Below are positions 1 through 12,105 of a stretch of DNA of 64,000 nucleotides, one piece after another. Each line of letters begins with the position of its first letter. The first letter of the stretch is position 1. A program made the translations under genes and the position numbers. Origin of the DNA: Astragalus membranaceus (lineage: Eukaryota > Streptophyta > Magnoliopsida > Fabales > Fabaceae); NCBI GenBank assembly GCA_039519185.1, contig CM076849.1, positions 115,635,806-115,699,805 of the forward strand. Direction: 5' to 3'. The notes under the pieces were generated by a model. The model was not told the DNA's origin, made no database searches, and was given only the letters and a program-made list of their open reading frames with translations.

Positions 1-108
1 GTTTTGGTGAAAGTAGCATTCCCTGGAGGATGTACCTTTTTAAAAAGGAAAAAGATTTTTGAACTCTGATTTTTGATTAAATAACTAATTGAGTAAGGGG
101 GTGTTACA
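1..108 (+). repeat. Element A 5' LTR, last 108 bp
   Basis: Ends in GGGGGTGTTACA and is followed after two bases by a tRNA-Met type primer-binding site. It repeats at 15668-15775, the end of the 3' LTR. Confidence 0.9.
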
Positions 109-872
109 AATTGGTATCAAAGCAAAAGTTTGGTCTGTCCGGCCAAGTCGTCTAGTCGCAGTGTCTTGGAGTTCCTTGTCGATCTCCGACAAGGACTTTG
201 TTGTAGATTTTCGTTGTGTTGCTTGTAGTTGTTTGTGATTGTTGTTTGTATTATTGAGGTATGTGAAAATTTGAAAAGACGAAGTGTTGAGACCTTAAGT
301 ACTTGGTTGCGTGAGTAGGAGGGACTGATCACCCCAACGACTCATCCTCAATGAAAGAGGTGACAATAACTCGTGGTTATTTTATATTTTGAATATGTAT
401 TAATTTCAACTTGAGTAATTGAGTGTTGTGTGCAAGTTGGGTGATCCTTGAATTTAAGTAAGTAGGTGTATTATGGATGTCTGTGTATTTGAGTTGGGAG
501 ATATAGTAGGGAGAGGTAGAGATAGGGATCGATACTGGAGGTTGAAGTTCATGCAAAGTGGTAAAGCATGCCTTTTTGAACTAGTTTAGAAATGTGGTTT
601 CTGGGAAACTTGAGGTAGGATGATTGTTATTAAGAGTATGGTAGTCAAATAAGTACCTATGTAGGATCCGAGTGATCGTGTGAGACTTTGGTGACCCTGA
701 AAATAGAGTTTTGGTGCAAGGTAAGGGCGCAGAGAGGTGTGTATGACGTAGTGCTTAGTATACAAGAAGGAGTTGTTGATAGTTGGGAGCAGGAATATGA
801 CTGATGGAATTGATGCATTCATATAATTGGTGTAGATTTTCGAGGACGAAAATATTCTAAGTGGGGGAGAGT
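109..872 (+). other. Element A internal region (PBS to PPT), no coding capacity
   Basis: The PBS TTGGTATCAAAGC lies at 111-123, with one change from the usual TGGTATCAGAGC. It is followed by the CTGTCCGGCCAAGTCG block also seen in element C at 16079 and, diverged, in element D near 53949. A FEDE-like end of pol (CGAGGACGAA at 841) precedes the polypurine tract GTGGGGGAGAGT at 861-872. Between them there is no recognisable gag, protease, RT or integrase, so transposition would have required proteins from another element. Confidence 0.75.
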
Positions 873-3340
873 TGTAACGCCCCAAAAATAATTGGATAAT
901 TATTGAATTAATTAGAAGGAATTAGTTTGTGGAGAAATATTAGAAATAATAATATGGTATCTTATTAAATCAATGGAGTGGTGTTAACAAATAATTAAGT
1001 GGTGGAAGTAATAGAGTGAGTATTTCGTGTGTGTTAGGGAGTGGTAGAAGAAATTTGAGGGGGGTGCAATTAGGGCCTTTGGTTGGGCCTAAAGAAATAA
1101 ATGAAATAAGAAAGAAATAAGAAGAAAAAGAAAGAAGGCAGCGAGAGAGTGGGGGAACGGGCTGAAAGAAAAAAAAAAGAGAAACATGGGAGAGGAACCG
1201 TGAAGCAGCGCGAGACAGGGAGAGAGAGATGTGACCGCGAGGGAGAAAGGGGGGGGGAGATCTCCCTCAATTCTAATCTAGGTAAGGGGCTTTTTATATC
1301 AATCTCTCTTATTTTTCATCCTCTTCGCATTGAAGTAACTTTTAACCCCTAATTTCTACCCGTTTTCGTTTTACCATTGTTGACCTATTCGAGCTCAAAG
1401 TGGAGAAGACGAAGTTTGAACCTAATGGAACTTAGATTAAGGTTTCGGAAGGCATGGGTTTCGAATTGGGAGTGATTTTGGGGAGTTTCGGTTGATGGGT
1501 TCGGTTTTAGAACTTTCGGAGCGGATCCGGAGCGTGTTCGTAGTTCGTCGGAGTTTCGTGCTTGGAGTTTTTCTTGATTTCTTCAATTTTCCTATGGTTA
1601 GGGGGCTCTCCTTTACCTATATAATAGCTTATATGATTTGTTTTATAGGTGGGTTGGGTTCTAGGGTGGTTCAAAGGGTTGATTGTGGTGTTATTTTTAT
1701 GTTTGTTGTTGTGATTGAGTTTAGTTTGGTGAAAACATGTTATTTGATGTTGGAAAATGTCTATGTTGTTGCGTATGCATGTGAATTGTTTGGTAATTGC
1801 TTCAATAAGGTGAATATGAATGGTGTTGGTTGTGGTGTGAAATAATTGTTGAATTGTTGAATTAAGGTGACGTTGAAACATTGGAAATTGTGTGAAAATT
1901 GTTGGTTGTTTGATGTTGATAAATGCTCAAATGAGAGTTGAGGAAATGGTGTAGAATTGTTGAATAAAATGTGTTGTGCGTGGTTGAATTAAATGATGTG
2001 TGTGGGTGAGGCGTGGCACGATGTTGCCTTAGTGCCCGCTTTGGGGCGCGCCTTGGTGTGTGGTGCGTGATTGTGTGGGAAATAATCATTTATAAACAAA
2101 AAATGTGTCTGGACTGGATATACAGGTATATATAGTATTTTGGGATGTCCGTATTGCAGAGGAAGCTCTGCCGGATTTTTGTTAGAATTTTGATAAGTAG
2201 CTGTCGAGATGTAAGTATGTATGTGTCGAATTGGAGGTGAGTCGAGTTTAGGTGTGTGCCGAAGTGTAGGTGTGCGTCGAAGGACATGTGTGTTAAAGTT
2301 AAGTGTTGAGTTTAAGTGTGATGTGCTTAAGTGTAGTAGCCGAAGTGAACTTTTGTGTTTAGGTGTGGTGTTCCTAAGTGTAGCCGAGGTAGTTGTGGAG
2401 GTGAATGATGATGAGGTGGTGTTCCCAAGAGTAACCAAGGTAGTACCCGAGGTGAGTGATGATGAGGTGTAGTTGCTTAAGTGAAGTGTCAAGGTGTAGA
2501 GTAAGAATGCCTAAGTGCAGTTAATCCAAGTGAAGTGTATGTTGGTCGAAGTATATATTTTCGAGGAGTAGAGGTATTAAGGGTGGTGTAATCTTGCCTA
2601 AGTGTAGCTGCTGAAGTGCAGTGGAAGTTTGTCAAAGTTAGCATGGTCGAGGGGTATAGATATCGAAGTATATTGTATGGATGTTGACGCTAGTGTTGTC
2701 GAATTGTAGTTGCTGAAGTGTACGGTTTATGTACCGAGGTGTATGTGTTGAGGAGTAGATGTAACGAGGTGTAGGAGTATGGGTGTCGACATGTAGGTGT
2801 CGAAGTGTGGATGTGAAGCAATGTGATGTGACGTTTGGTCCTTAAGTGACGAGTTGGTCCTTGTAGTGACATTTTAGTCCACTACGTTCGGTGTCGAAGT
2901 GTCCGGTGAGTTGGACGTTAGATATAGAGCTATTGTCCGATGAGTTTGATGTTAGCCAAAGCGCTAGTGGTCGATGTGTCCGGTGAGATGGATGTTAGCC
3001 TTAGAGCTATTGACTGATGAGTTGTGGTTAGCCCTAGAGTTATGGATTGGTGCAGTGAGGTTAGCCATAGAGCTAGTGACGGATGTGGTGATGTTAGCCT
3101 TAGAGCTATAGATGATGTTTTGGTGGATTAATAACGAGGTAAGTGATGGTGTAAGTGACGAGGTAAGTGACGGTTTAGTCCAATGTCTATGATGAAGTAT
3201 AATTGTTGGCGAGTTGAATATTTATTGGGGAACTGAGTATCTATTGATGAGTTAAATGCTAGCTTTAGAGCTACAAGTTGAGGTGTAATTATTATTGAGG
3301 GGAATAAAGCAGTGATGTAGGCTTCGGCCAAAGTGGTGAG
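873..3340 (+). repeat. Element A 3' LTR, first part
   Basis: Starts TGTAACGCCCC right after the PPT and continues at 14879 after element B. A purine-rich tract at 1100-1260 is probably the start of the transcribed leader, and a strong donor-like site AG|GTAAGG lies at 1281-1287. From 2000 on the sequence is rapidly evolving low-complexity repeat. The open frames at 1149-1352, 1492-1845 and 1989-2492 are of skewed composition and look spurious. Confidence 0.8.
2200..3330 (+). repeat. Degenerate tandem repeats in element A LTR
   Basis: Bases 2200-2880 repeat variants of GTCGAAGTGTAGGTG. Bases 2880-3275 repeat GTTAGCCTTAGAGCTA with spacings of about 55-65 bp and many substitutions. They end with GGCTTCGGCCAAAG, which reappears as the core of the 22-bp repeat at 15011. 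Nothing in them looks coding. Confidence 0.6.
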
Positions 3341-3803
3341 TGTAACACCCCGGTATTTTCATCGAGTAAAAATACCCAAGTGTACCATCATAAAATAATC
3401 AGAGATATAAAATTCCTGCATAGATACTGAACACTACAATATAGTTCTCGCTGAATAACAACAAAACAGTCTTAAATACAAATAAGACCGAACAGGTTCT
3501 CTGACCATAATCTTCAGCAAACTATAGTGCTCAATATCGTACAAGAAAGCGGAATAAAGTCATAACATTAATACATAGAGTTGTAGTACACAGACAACGA
3601 AAGGAAATATAAACTTTAGCATAACGCTAAGTCTTCAGCCACCATCCGAGTACCACCTACTCGTGCCTCTTGGATTTCCGCTGTCCCTGTTTCTCTGTAA
3701 AACAACAACATATAAACAATGAGATACAATCTCAGTGAGTTCTACCGAGACCCCTACTAACACTCTCGGTTCAATTATGAATTTTTATTTAATGTGACAC
3801 GGC

Positions 3804-4012
3804 ACCGACTGCGTTACCGCTTCCAAACCCGGTGAACCGCATTACTTAACTTTTAACAGATCACCGACTGCGTTACCGCTTCCAAACCCGGTGAACCTGT
3901 TATGACTCAGTACGACACCGACTGCGTAACCGCTTCCAAACCCGGTGAATCGTACAACAAACAATTTGACATAACACCGACTGCGTAACCGCTTCCAAAC
4001 CCGGTGAACCCC
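3804..4012 (-). repeat. Four tandem repeats of about 54-59 bp in B LTR
   Basis: The core ACCGACTGCGTNACCGC begins at 3804, 3863, 3917 and 3976 and is followed by CAAACCCGGTGAA. The copy in LTR 2 starts near 10163. Solo LTR F carries a diverged version of the same core four times at 48725-48912, so the array position is conserved while the unit drifts. Confidence 0.85.
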
Positions 4013-4279
4013 CTTACCAATAGTGTTTCCTAATGGCACGGAGCCTAGGGTAAGGGATCATGACTGCCCCGCCTAGTATGTCAACATGGGTCGTCACCCA
4101 AACTCGATATAATATATATATCTACAGTACTATGAACCCACGGTCCATCAAATCAGACAATCAATGAAACACTTTAATCCACATTTTATAAAATCCAAGT
4201 TCACACTCGCACTCTATTTGACCACTTTTAGGCACAATTTTCAATATCAAAAACAGTTCATTTTGCCTTAAAAATAGAA

Positions 4280-4505
4280 TATTCAGTTAGGCCTCTGAAT
4301 AAGCTTTCCAACGCATCTTAGAACACCTCAATCGGGTTCCCGGATCAAAAGTTATCGCGAAACGAAAAACAGTGTTTGGTTGCTGAAATTCTGCCAACTG
4401 GCGCGCGAGTGGCGCGTGGCGCGCAAACGGCGCGCGAGTTGACAGCAAAGTTCTGGCCAGTGGCGCGCGAGTGGCGCGCGGCGCGCAAGTGGCGCGTGGA
4501 CTGGC
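4280..4505 (-). repeat. Conserved LTR block next to GCGCGC-rich palindromic block (B)
   Basis: Bases 4392-4505 contain repeated GGCGCGCGAGTGGCGCG motifs, each self-complementary. Immediately downstream in sense, 4280-4365 holds the block ATAACTTTTGATCCGG...GCGTTGGAAAGCTTATT shared with F, I and D and partly with C and G. The second copy is at about 10640-10865. Confidence 0.8.
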
Positions 4506-5517
4506 AGTAAGGGGGCCTGTCAAGTCCAGAATTTTGCGATTTTCGCGAAATCCGCTATTCCGCTCAATTCCGATTTTTGTTCCGATCGAAAATAGATTTG
4601 ACAACCAATATAATAGACCCAATACAAACCACACAATCAATCAATCCAATCAAAAACATAATTAAAACAGATTTTATCAAAAACGACATATTTTCCAATT
4701 AACGGTTTTTAAGTCAAAATCTTTCGAAATCAAATCACCAAAAATTCCATTTCAACGCGACACAACTCGAGACTCGCTCCGATCGATTCCTAACCCGAAA
4801 CAGACAATATCAAGAAATATTCCAGTCCAGCGAAAGCGATAAAACAGTTAATTAATAATTCGAAACATAAAATCCTAAACGTGAGTAGAACTCACCCTTG
4901 AAGCGTGAACCGACTCCGAGACCTCGAAATCACCGAGACTTCAAAATCGCCGAGTAACCACACGAACGTTCCCCGAATCCATTCCACGCTCCGGCGACGT
5001 CCGCAACCGCTTTCAATCTTTCCGCTCAATCCCGAGACCTCCAAAATGCACTATTCATCTTCTTCAACCCCCAATTTACTATTCATCCATAACCCAAAAT
5101 CTTGATTCCTCTAACCCTAACTCTTGAAACCTTTGATTCTTCATTCCAAGCTAGCAACCAACCACGTATTCGACTTCCCTAACCTCTAGGACACTTGATG
5201 ACGAAGACAACACAACATTTCTTCTCCTCTCTCTCCAAATTCGAAAATGGTGAAATGGAGGATAAAGAATGGATGATGAAGATCTTGGTGTCAATATGAA
5301 GAGAAGGATGTGGGGAACATTTTTGGTGAAGGAAGCTTGAGGTTTGGGTGAGGTCTTCTCTCTCCCTCTTCTCTTCTTCCTCTACGTTTCCTCCCTTTCT
5401 CACTTTCTCCATTCTTTCTTTTCTTTCATTCTTTTCCTCTGTTTCACGCGTGGCTTCCTTTTATTTCTTTCAATTCTTTTCTCTTCTTTCCTTTTTACAT
5501 ACACACACGGTACACAC

Positions 5518-5545
5518 ATATATATATATATATATAATATATAAG
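5518..5545 (-). promoter_or_regulatory. TATA-like (TA)n tract of element B
   Basis: A run of alternating TA lies about 200 bp inside the sense start of the LTR, where the TATA box of element I (37531-37547) also sits. The run length differs between the three B copies (5518, about 11878, about 14650). Confidence 0.5.
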
Positions 5546-6809
5546 TGGTAACGTGGTAAAATTACCATATTAACCTTAATCCCTTAATCGATTCTAAATC
5601 GTCCACGGTCCGTATTATCCGATTAACGATCCTATGCCAATCCAATAATTATATTGGCACTCAATAATTTTACCAATTAAGTACTAAATTAATTCAATTG
5701 GGCTATCCTCTAAATAATTCGGTTAATTATTTTGAGGATGTTACATTCTCCCCAACTTGAAAGAATTTTGTCCTCAAAATTTCGTCACGTCTTTCATTTG
5801 ACTCTCCGAGAATAGGCATCCTCAGAAGGTCCAAATTTGAGTAGAAATCTTCAAAATTTCCTCAAAATATTCTTGAATTAACGAAATGAGTAGAAATCTT
5901 CACGAAGTTGGCACATCAATCTCCAAGTATGATCCACTACTGCCTTGATACGAACTCTCTGGTTTCGAATCAACACGAGAAACTCCTCTTTCGCCTACAT
6001 AGGCTCGGCACCGCGTTCGAAAACACTTCCGAAGCTTCATTCCAGTTATCCTCGCTTACTCCCCAACTTTGATTAATCTAAATCAAAGGGTTTAATACAA
6101 GACACTTGATAGAGATACAGGTCGAAGATGAGATCCACAAATTGGTACTCCACGGTAGAGATAAGTACAAACATGCTTTTCTCGAAGGGTGTAAACACGT
6201 TCTCCGCAAATTCTCTAAAAATCCATAACAGTTCCCATACACATTGAAAAAGCGTGACGGAAAGGTCATCTGTGAAACTTCCTGACTCACCCTTGGGATT
6301 TCGAGATAGACCTCTTCAAAAGATGGGATGAGGATTTACCAGAAACGTCTATCTTAAACGTAGAAATAAACCACGGGAACATCAGTTAATTTCGGAAGTA
6401 ATGAAAATCACATCAGTTGTTCTCAAAATAACGATTAAACAGAACGCAGGGCTCCTTTCCAAATTAGTCAATAGCGTTGAGAGCTTCCCCTCAATCTAAG
6501 TAATCCTTCTATGATTTTCCTCAATCAGATCCTATTAACCTCTCGATTCGTTCCCAAAATTAACTTTAGCATGCGGGTTTTCACAAAATGATTTTTTTTT
6601 TTAAAACTATCACGCCGCACACCAAGCTTCACTTCGGAAATTTCAGTCACTTGCAAGCAGATCCATCAATTAATTCTTTGATGTTTATTCGCAACGTGAA
6701 AACAGTCAGCAGTTACCTCATTTACATATTCGTATTCACGTTCGTCTTGTCAAACGGAATCTCATAATACTATCTCATTGTTGACCTTCACAAAAGAGGG
6801 ATTAACAAA

Positions 6810-7004
6810 CTAATACCTCGCCACTAATACATCTGCTTTATATTCTGTACACCCTGGAACAGAATATAAACTTCGGCGTGCTTCCTCTAACACTTGCCTT
6901 TTATTGTTCTCCTCATCGGCCGCACAGATTCTACCGTTGACACAACTGACTCCATCACTATTCATAGTAAAATCTGGAAATACCTTTTGTGATTGTAGCT
7001 TCAC
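6810..7004 (-). pseudogene. Integrase N-terminal (zinc-binding) remnant, element B
   Basis: A 64-residue open fragment whose second half (VLEEARRSLYSVPGCTE) matches the start of the gypsy integrase HHCC region, with the expected histidines replaced or lost. It is bounded by stops and lies downstream of the RNase H fragment, as in pol. A second copy lies at 13171-13365. Confidence 0.6.
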
Positions 7005-7385
7005 ATCAACTTCCTATGCTAAGCGTATAGAATCCCTTAGGGAACTAGAGATCCTCATATGGCTCAACGCTAACTGATTCCTCCTTGATCTTGAATTCAG
7101 ATTTAAGTCTCTAAAAGACTCCGATGATTCCATCTCATGCATCAATAAACTCAGCCATGTGGATGGACTTCCTACTCAGTGCATCAGTAACAACACTGAC
7201 CTCTCTTGAATGCTACATCAGCACAAATTCATAATCCTCCAGAAACTCAACACACTTCTCTGCCTGCTATTCAGTTCTTTCTGATCAAACAGATAATTTA
7301 AACTTTTGTGATCACTAAAGACTTCGAAACGAGACCCATACAGGTAACGTCTCCAAATCTTCAGTGCATACACAATAGATGCCAA

Positions 7386-7571
7386 TTACAAATCATGAGT
7401 CGGATATCTCTTCTCATGAGACTTTAATTGTCTGGACGCCCAAGTTACCACTTGTTGATTTTGCATTAGAATACGCCTCAAACCATTCCCAGAAGCGTCG
7501 CTGTAACTTTGGAATCCCAAAAACGGATCTGGAAGAATCAGGGTTGGAGCAGAAGTCAATCTAACCTTCAA
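7386..7571 (-). pseudogene. RNase H remnant, element B
   Basis: Shows the first RNase H aspartate in YSDASGNG, followed by VVTWASRQLKSHEKRYPTHDL, the usual gypsy RNase H stretch; the frame then stops. The catalytic segments further downstream are not in frame. A second copy lies at 13747-13932. Confidence 0.75.
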
Positions 7572-8132
7572 TTCTTGAAAACATTCTCCACAATCAGCAT
7601 CCCACGTAAACGGTTGACCCTTTCGAGTTAACCGAGTAAGTGGACAACTAACTGTGAGAACCCTTTAACGAACCTCTTACAGTAACCGGCTAGATCCAGA
7701 AACTTTTGATCTCTGCGGCTGACGTCGGTCACTCCCATTCAACACCGCTTCCTTCTCACTGGGATCTACAGAAATTCCCGACTTGGGAAGTCACCTGTCC
7801 CAAAGACTTTACTCTGGCACCCAAAAATCACACTCCGAAGGTTTCAAGTACAACTTCTTTTCTCGGAGTACTTTCAGAACAATGCGGAGATGTTGGACAT
7901 GCTCCCCAATGGTCTTCGAAATCCTCAAGATACCATCAATGACAACGACTACAAATTGATCTGGGTATGTGTGGAAAACTCGGTTCACGTATCCCCGAAT
8001 ACCGCTGGAGCATTAGTCAAACCGAAGGGCATCACTACGAATTCGTAATGTCCATACTTAGTACAGAAAGCTGTCTTCGGAATATCTAAGGCTCTAACTT
8101 TTATTTGATGATATCCTGACCTCAGATCTACT

Positions 8133-8375
8133 TTAGAAACACTGCAGCACCTCAAATTGCTCAAGTAAATCGTCTATCCTTGGTAAGGGATATTTATTCT
8201 TGATCGTCACTTTGTTGAGTTGTCGATAATCAATGCACAATCTCATGCTACCATTTTTCCTTTTGACTAACCACACCAGAGCACTCCTTAGCGAAGTACT
8301 CGGTCGAATGAATTTCTTTAACATCGACTCTTCAAGTTGAGACTCTATTTCCTTTAATTCTAAAGAAACATTCAA
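8133..8375 (-). pseudogene. Reverse transcriptase N-terminal remnant, element B
   Basis: Contains the conserved RLCIDYRQLNKVTIKNKYPLPR stretch (here split to stay brief: LCIDYRQLNK then KNKYPLPR). The frame ends soon after, before the YxDD active site, and downstream RT sequence is out of frame. An element I fragment (40530-40670) is related. Confidence 0.8.
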
Positions 8376-8698
8376 TAAGAAACAATAGACATTGATCCCG
8401 TGCCAGGAACCAATTCCACCGTAAACTCTACCTCTCGCTCAGGAGGTTCAGAAGAAACTTCATCGTGGAAACATCCAGAAAGTCATCCACAACCTGAATG
8501 TCCGCCAAATCTAAACTAGTTTCAGGGGATGCAGATAACATACTAACATGTGCTTCCGCACCTTGAAATGGAGATTGACCGTCTAAGGTGAACTAGGTAA
8601 CCGCTTCGGAATTTGTCCTAGACAATTCAACTGATTCTGAAGCGAAGCTGATAGTTGATTAACACAGTCGATTGCAACATGATTTGCAGTCATCTTAT

Positions 8699-8959
8699 TC
8701 ATACCCAAAATGGTGTCCACACTTCTCGTAGGCAAACAATAAATTCTACAACGAAATTTCTGCCTCCTATGACAAGTAGACAATTCTGACTCAAGGATTG
8801 GGTCTGGACACGTTCTTTAGCAGCAGTAAATATAGTTATTGGCTCGGGCAGCAGAGATAATGCTAGTCCCAACCGATCCGCACATGATTGTGCCATTATA
8901 CAATGGGTTGCACCCGAATCGTGTAATATACTAACGGAGTTACTAAAAACTGATCTCAT
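8699..8959 (-). pseudogene. Aspartic protease remnant, element B
   Basis: Shows the retropepsin-type active site as HDSGATHCIM, with serine in place of the usual threonine (DTG), followed by a normal-looking protease core to about residue 80. The frame is closed off before RT. Confidence 0.75.
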
Positions 8960-8992
8960 ACTCCTCAGTAGATCGTCTGCAGTCGTAACTGT

Positions 8993-9250
8993 CTAAACAT
9001 CCAGAATGTTGACTCGTCCTTGCCTTAGAGCTGCTTGTAACTTCTTGAAACTCTTCCTTACAGGGCACTCTTTACCATAGTGACCCTCTTCATTTCTATA
9101 ATAGCACCGATTAGATATTCGCTTGCAATCACCGCTGTGAGGCTTTCCACAGTTAGAACATCTTCTGACCTTTGTAGAATCAAAGAATTGCATCTGCTTT
9201 TCCTTTGATGAAATTATCTTAGGACTTTGCATTCGGAATTGATATTTCAA
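8993..9250 (-). pseudogene. Gag zinc-knuckle remnant, element B
   Basis: Two CCHC-like motifs: CSNCGKPHSGDC is nearly complete, and CYYRNEEGHYGKEC has lost its second cysteine. They lie just upstream of the protease fragment, as in a normal gag-pol. Confidence 0.7.
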
Positions 9251-9684
9251 CTACCTTCTTTCCTTCCCCATATTTCCTATGAGATCACCCTCGGCGACAT
9301 TAGATGATTGCACCAAGGCAACATAATTGGTAGCAGTATAAGAACTGAGACCATAAATCATAAAAGCACTTATGCCCGTCTTATTCTTCTGCATTCTCCG
9401 TTCGTCATCCGAAGCTTACTTTACCACTTGGTAAAACTGAGACAACTTCTCAAACTTAGCGGTGTACTCTTCCACCGTCATGCCACCTTTCCTGAGGATG
9501 CATCGGTTGGAGATTCCGATTTTGGTCGAGGACTACGTCTTGATCATCCAGTCATAATTCCGCTTATGATGCACTAAGTATTAAGTTGATCAGGCTCAAT
9601 GTCTCTTAGCATCACAAGTGTAATTACAAAAAGGACTAGCAAGGAATCGACTCAACCCTAAACTAAGTCCGACTAGGTCGAACT

Positions 9685-9696
9685 GCTCTGATACCA
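9685..9696 (-). other. Primer-binding site of element B (tRNA-Met type)
   Basis: Plus strand GCTCTGATACCA is the complement of TGGTATCAGAGC and lies 3 bases from LTR 2. Confidence 0.85.
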
Positions 9697-9699
9697 ACT

Positions 9700-12105
9700 G
9701 TAACACCCCGGTATTTTCATCGAGTAAAAATACCCAAGTGTACAATCATAAAATAATCAGAGATATAAAATTCCTGCATAGATACTGAACACTACAATAT
9801 AGTTCTCGCTGAATAACAACAAAACAGTCTTAAATACAAATAAGACCGAACAGGTTCTCTGACCATAATCTTCAGCAAACTATAGTGCTCAATATCGTAC
9901 AAGAAAGCGGAATAAAGTCATAACATTAATACATAGAGTTGTAGTACACAGACAACGAAAGGAAATATAAACTTTAGCATAACGCTAAGTCTTCAGCCAC
10001 CATCCGAGTACCACCTACTCGTGCCTCTTGGATTTCCGCTGTCCCTGTTTCTCTGTAAAACAACAACATATAAACAATGAGATACAATCTCAGTGAGTTC
10101 TACCGAGACCCCTACTAACACTCTCGGTTCAATTATGAATTTTTATTTAATGTGACACGGCACCGACTGCGTTACCGCTTCCAAACCCGGTGAACCGCAT
10201 TACTTAACTTTTAACAGATCACCGACTGCGTTACCGCTTCCAAACCCGGTGAACCTGTTATGACTCAGTACGACACCGACTGCGTAACCGCTTCCAAACC
10301 CGGTGAATCGTACAACAAACAATTTGACATAACACCGACTGCGTAACCGCTTCCAAACGCGGTGAACCCCCTTACCAATAGTGTTTCCTAATGGCACGGA
10401 GCCTAGGGTAAGGGATCATGACTGCCCCGCCTAGTATGTCAACATGGGTCGTCACCCAAACTCGATATAATATATATATCTACAGTACTATGAACCCACG
10501 GTCCATCAAATCAGACAATCAATGAAACACTTTAATCCACATTTTATAAAATCCAAGTTCACACTCGCACTCTATTTGACCACTTTTAGGCACAATTTTC
10601 AATATCAAAAACAGTTCATTTTGCCTTAAAAATAGAATATTCAGTTAGGCCTCTGAATAAGCTTTCCAACGCATCTTAGAACACCTCAATCGGGTTCCCG
10701 GATCAAAAGTTATCGCGAAACGAAAAACAGTGTTTGGTTGCTGAAATTCTGCCAACTGGCGCGCGAGTGGCGCGTGGCGCGCAAACGGCGCGCGAGTTGA
10801 CAGCAAAGTTCTGGCCAGTGGCGCGCGAGTGGCGCGCGGCGCGCAAGTGGCGCGTGGACTGGCAGTAAGGGGGCCTGTCAAGTCCAGAATTTTGCGATTT
10901 TCGCGAAATCCGCTATTCCGCTCAATTCCGATTTTTGTTCCGATCGAAAATAGATTTGACAACCAATATAATAGACCCAATACAAACCACACAATCAATC
11001 AATCCAATCAAAAACATAATTAAAACAGATTTTATCAAAAACGACATATTTTCCAATTAACGGTTTTTAAGTCAAAATCTTTCGAAATCAAATCACCAAA
11101 AATTCCATTTCAACGCGACACAACTCGAGACTCGCTCCGATCGATTCCTAACCCGAAACAGACAATATCCAGAAATATTCCAGTCCAGCGAAAGCGATAA
11201 AACAGTTAATTAATAATTCGAAACATAAAATCCTAAACGTGAGTAGAACTCACCCTTGAAGCGTGAACCGACTCCGAGACCTCGAAATCACCGAGACTTC
11301 AAAATCGCCGAGTAACCACACGAACGTTCCCCGAATCCATTCCACGCTCCGGCGACGTCCGCAACCGCTTTCAATCTTTCCGCTCAATCCCGAGACCTCC
11401 AAAATGCACTATTCATCTTCTTCAACCCCCAATTTACTATTCATCCATAACCCAAAATCTTGATTCCTCTAACCCTAACTCTTGAAACCTTTGATTCTTC
11501 ATTCCAAGCTAGCAACCAACCACATATTCGACTTCCCTAACCTCTAGGACACTTGATGACGAAGACAACACAACATTTCTTCTCCTCTCTCTCCAAATTC
11601 GAAAATGGTGAAATGGAGGATAAAGAATGGATGATGAAGATCTTGGTGTCAATATGAAGAGAAGGATGTGGGGAACATTTTTGGTGAAGGAAGCTTGAGG
11701 TTTGGGTGAGGTCTTCTCTCTCCCTCTTCTCTTCTTCCTCTACGTTTCCTCCCTTTCTCACTTTCTCCATTCTTTCTTTTCTTTCATTCTTTTCCTCTGT
11801 TTCACGCGTGGCTTCCTTTTATTTCTTTCAATTCTTTTCTCTTCTTTCCTTTTTACATACACACACGGTACACACACATATATATATATATATATAATAT
11901 ATAAGTGGTAACGTGGTAAAATTACCATATTAACCTTAATCCCTTAATCGATTCTAAATCGTCCACGGTCCGTATTATCCGATTAACGATCCTATGCCAA
12001 TCCAATAATTATATTGGCACTCAATAATTTTACCAATTAAGTACTAAATTAATTCAATTGGGCTATCCTCTAAATAATTCGGTTAATTATTTTGAGGATG
12101 TTACA
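9700..12105 (-). repeat. Element B LTR copy 2 (middle LTR)
   Basis: 2406 bp, nearly identical to 3341-5745. It is followed on the right by the same PPT-side sequence as copy 1, so it is at once the 5' LTR of the first internal region and the 3' LTR of the second. Confidence 0.9.

Larger units (their letters stand above)
3695..4895 (-). other. Predicted intron inside element B LTR copy 1
   Basis: In sense (minus) the donor is CAAGG|GTGAGTT at 4895 and the acceptor is TTGTTTTACAG|AGAAAC at 3695. An ACTCAC branch-like motif lies at 3735-3745, about 40 nt before the acceptor. The same layout is found in F, I, A, C and D. This is an inference from motifs; no transcript evidence is available here. 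The second LTR has the same at 10053-11253. Confidence 0.4.
3341..5745 (-). repeat. Element B LTR copy 1 (3' LTR in sense)
   Basis: 2405 bp, nearly identical to 9700-12105. In sense order it has a TATA-like (TA)n tract at 5518-5545, a purine-rich leader, a donor-like site at 4895, a GC-rich palindromic block at 4392-4505, a conserved block at 4280-4365, four short tandem repeats at 3804-4012 and an acceptor-like site at 3695. The pyrimidine-rich frames at 5344-5551 are composition artefacts. Confidence 0.9.
5746..9699 (-). pseudogene. Element B internal region copy 1: decayed gag-pol
   Basis: Sense runs from 9699 to 5746. The PBS (complement of GCTCTGATACCA, 9685-9696) adjoins LTR 2. Fragments follow in the canonical order gag zinc knuckle, protease, RT, RNase H, integrase, with many stops and frameshifts between them. 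The tract TCTCCCCAACTTG at 5747, complementary to the PPT, adjoins LTR 1. At about 3.95 kb it is shorter than the roughly 5 kb expected of an intact chromovirus internal region. It cannot code for a working polyprotein. Confidence 0.85.

Noticed and set aside
1492..2492. Frames on both strands in the A LTR
   Set aside because: T/G-rich sequence opens long frames on both strands; no domain, and the region lies in a predicted intron.
5344..5551. Ser/Phe/Leu-rich frames in B LTRs that look like membrane proteins
   Set aside because: They are low-complexity pyrimidine tracts (the complement of the purine-rich leader) on the antisense strand.
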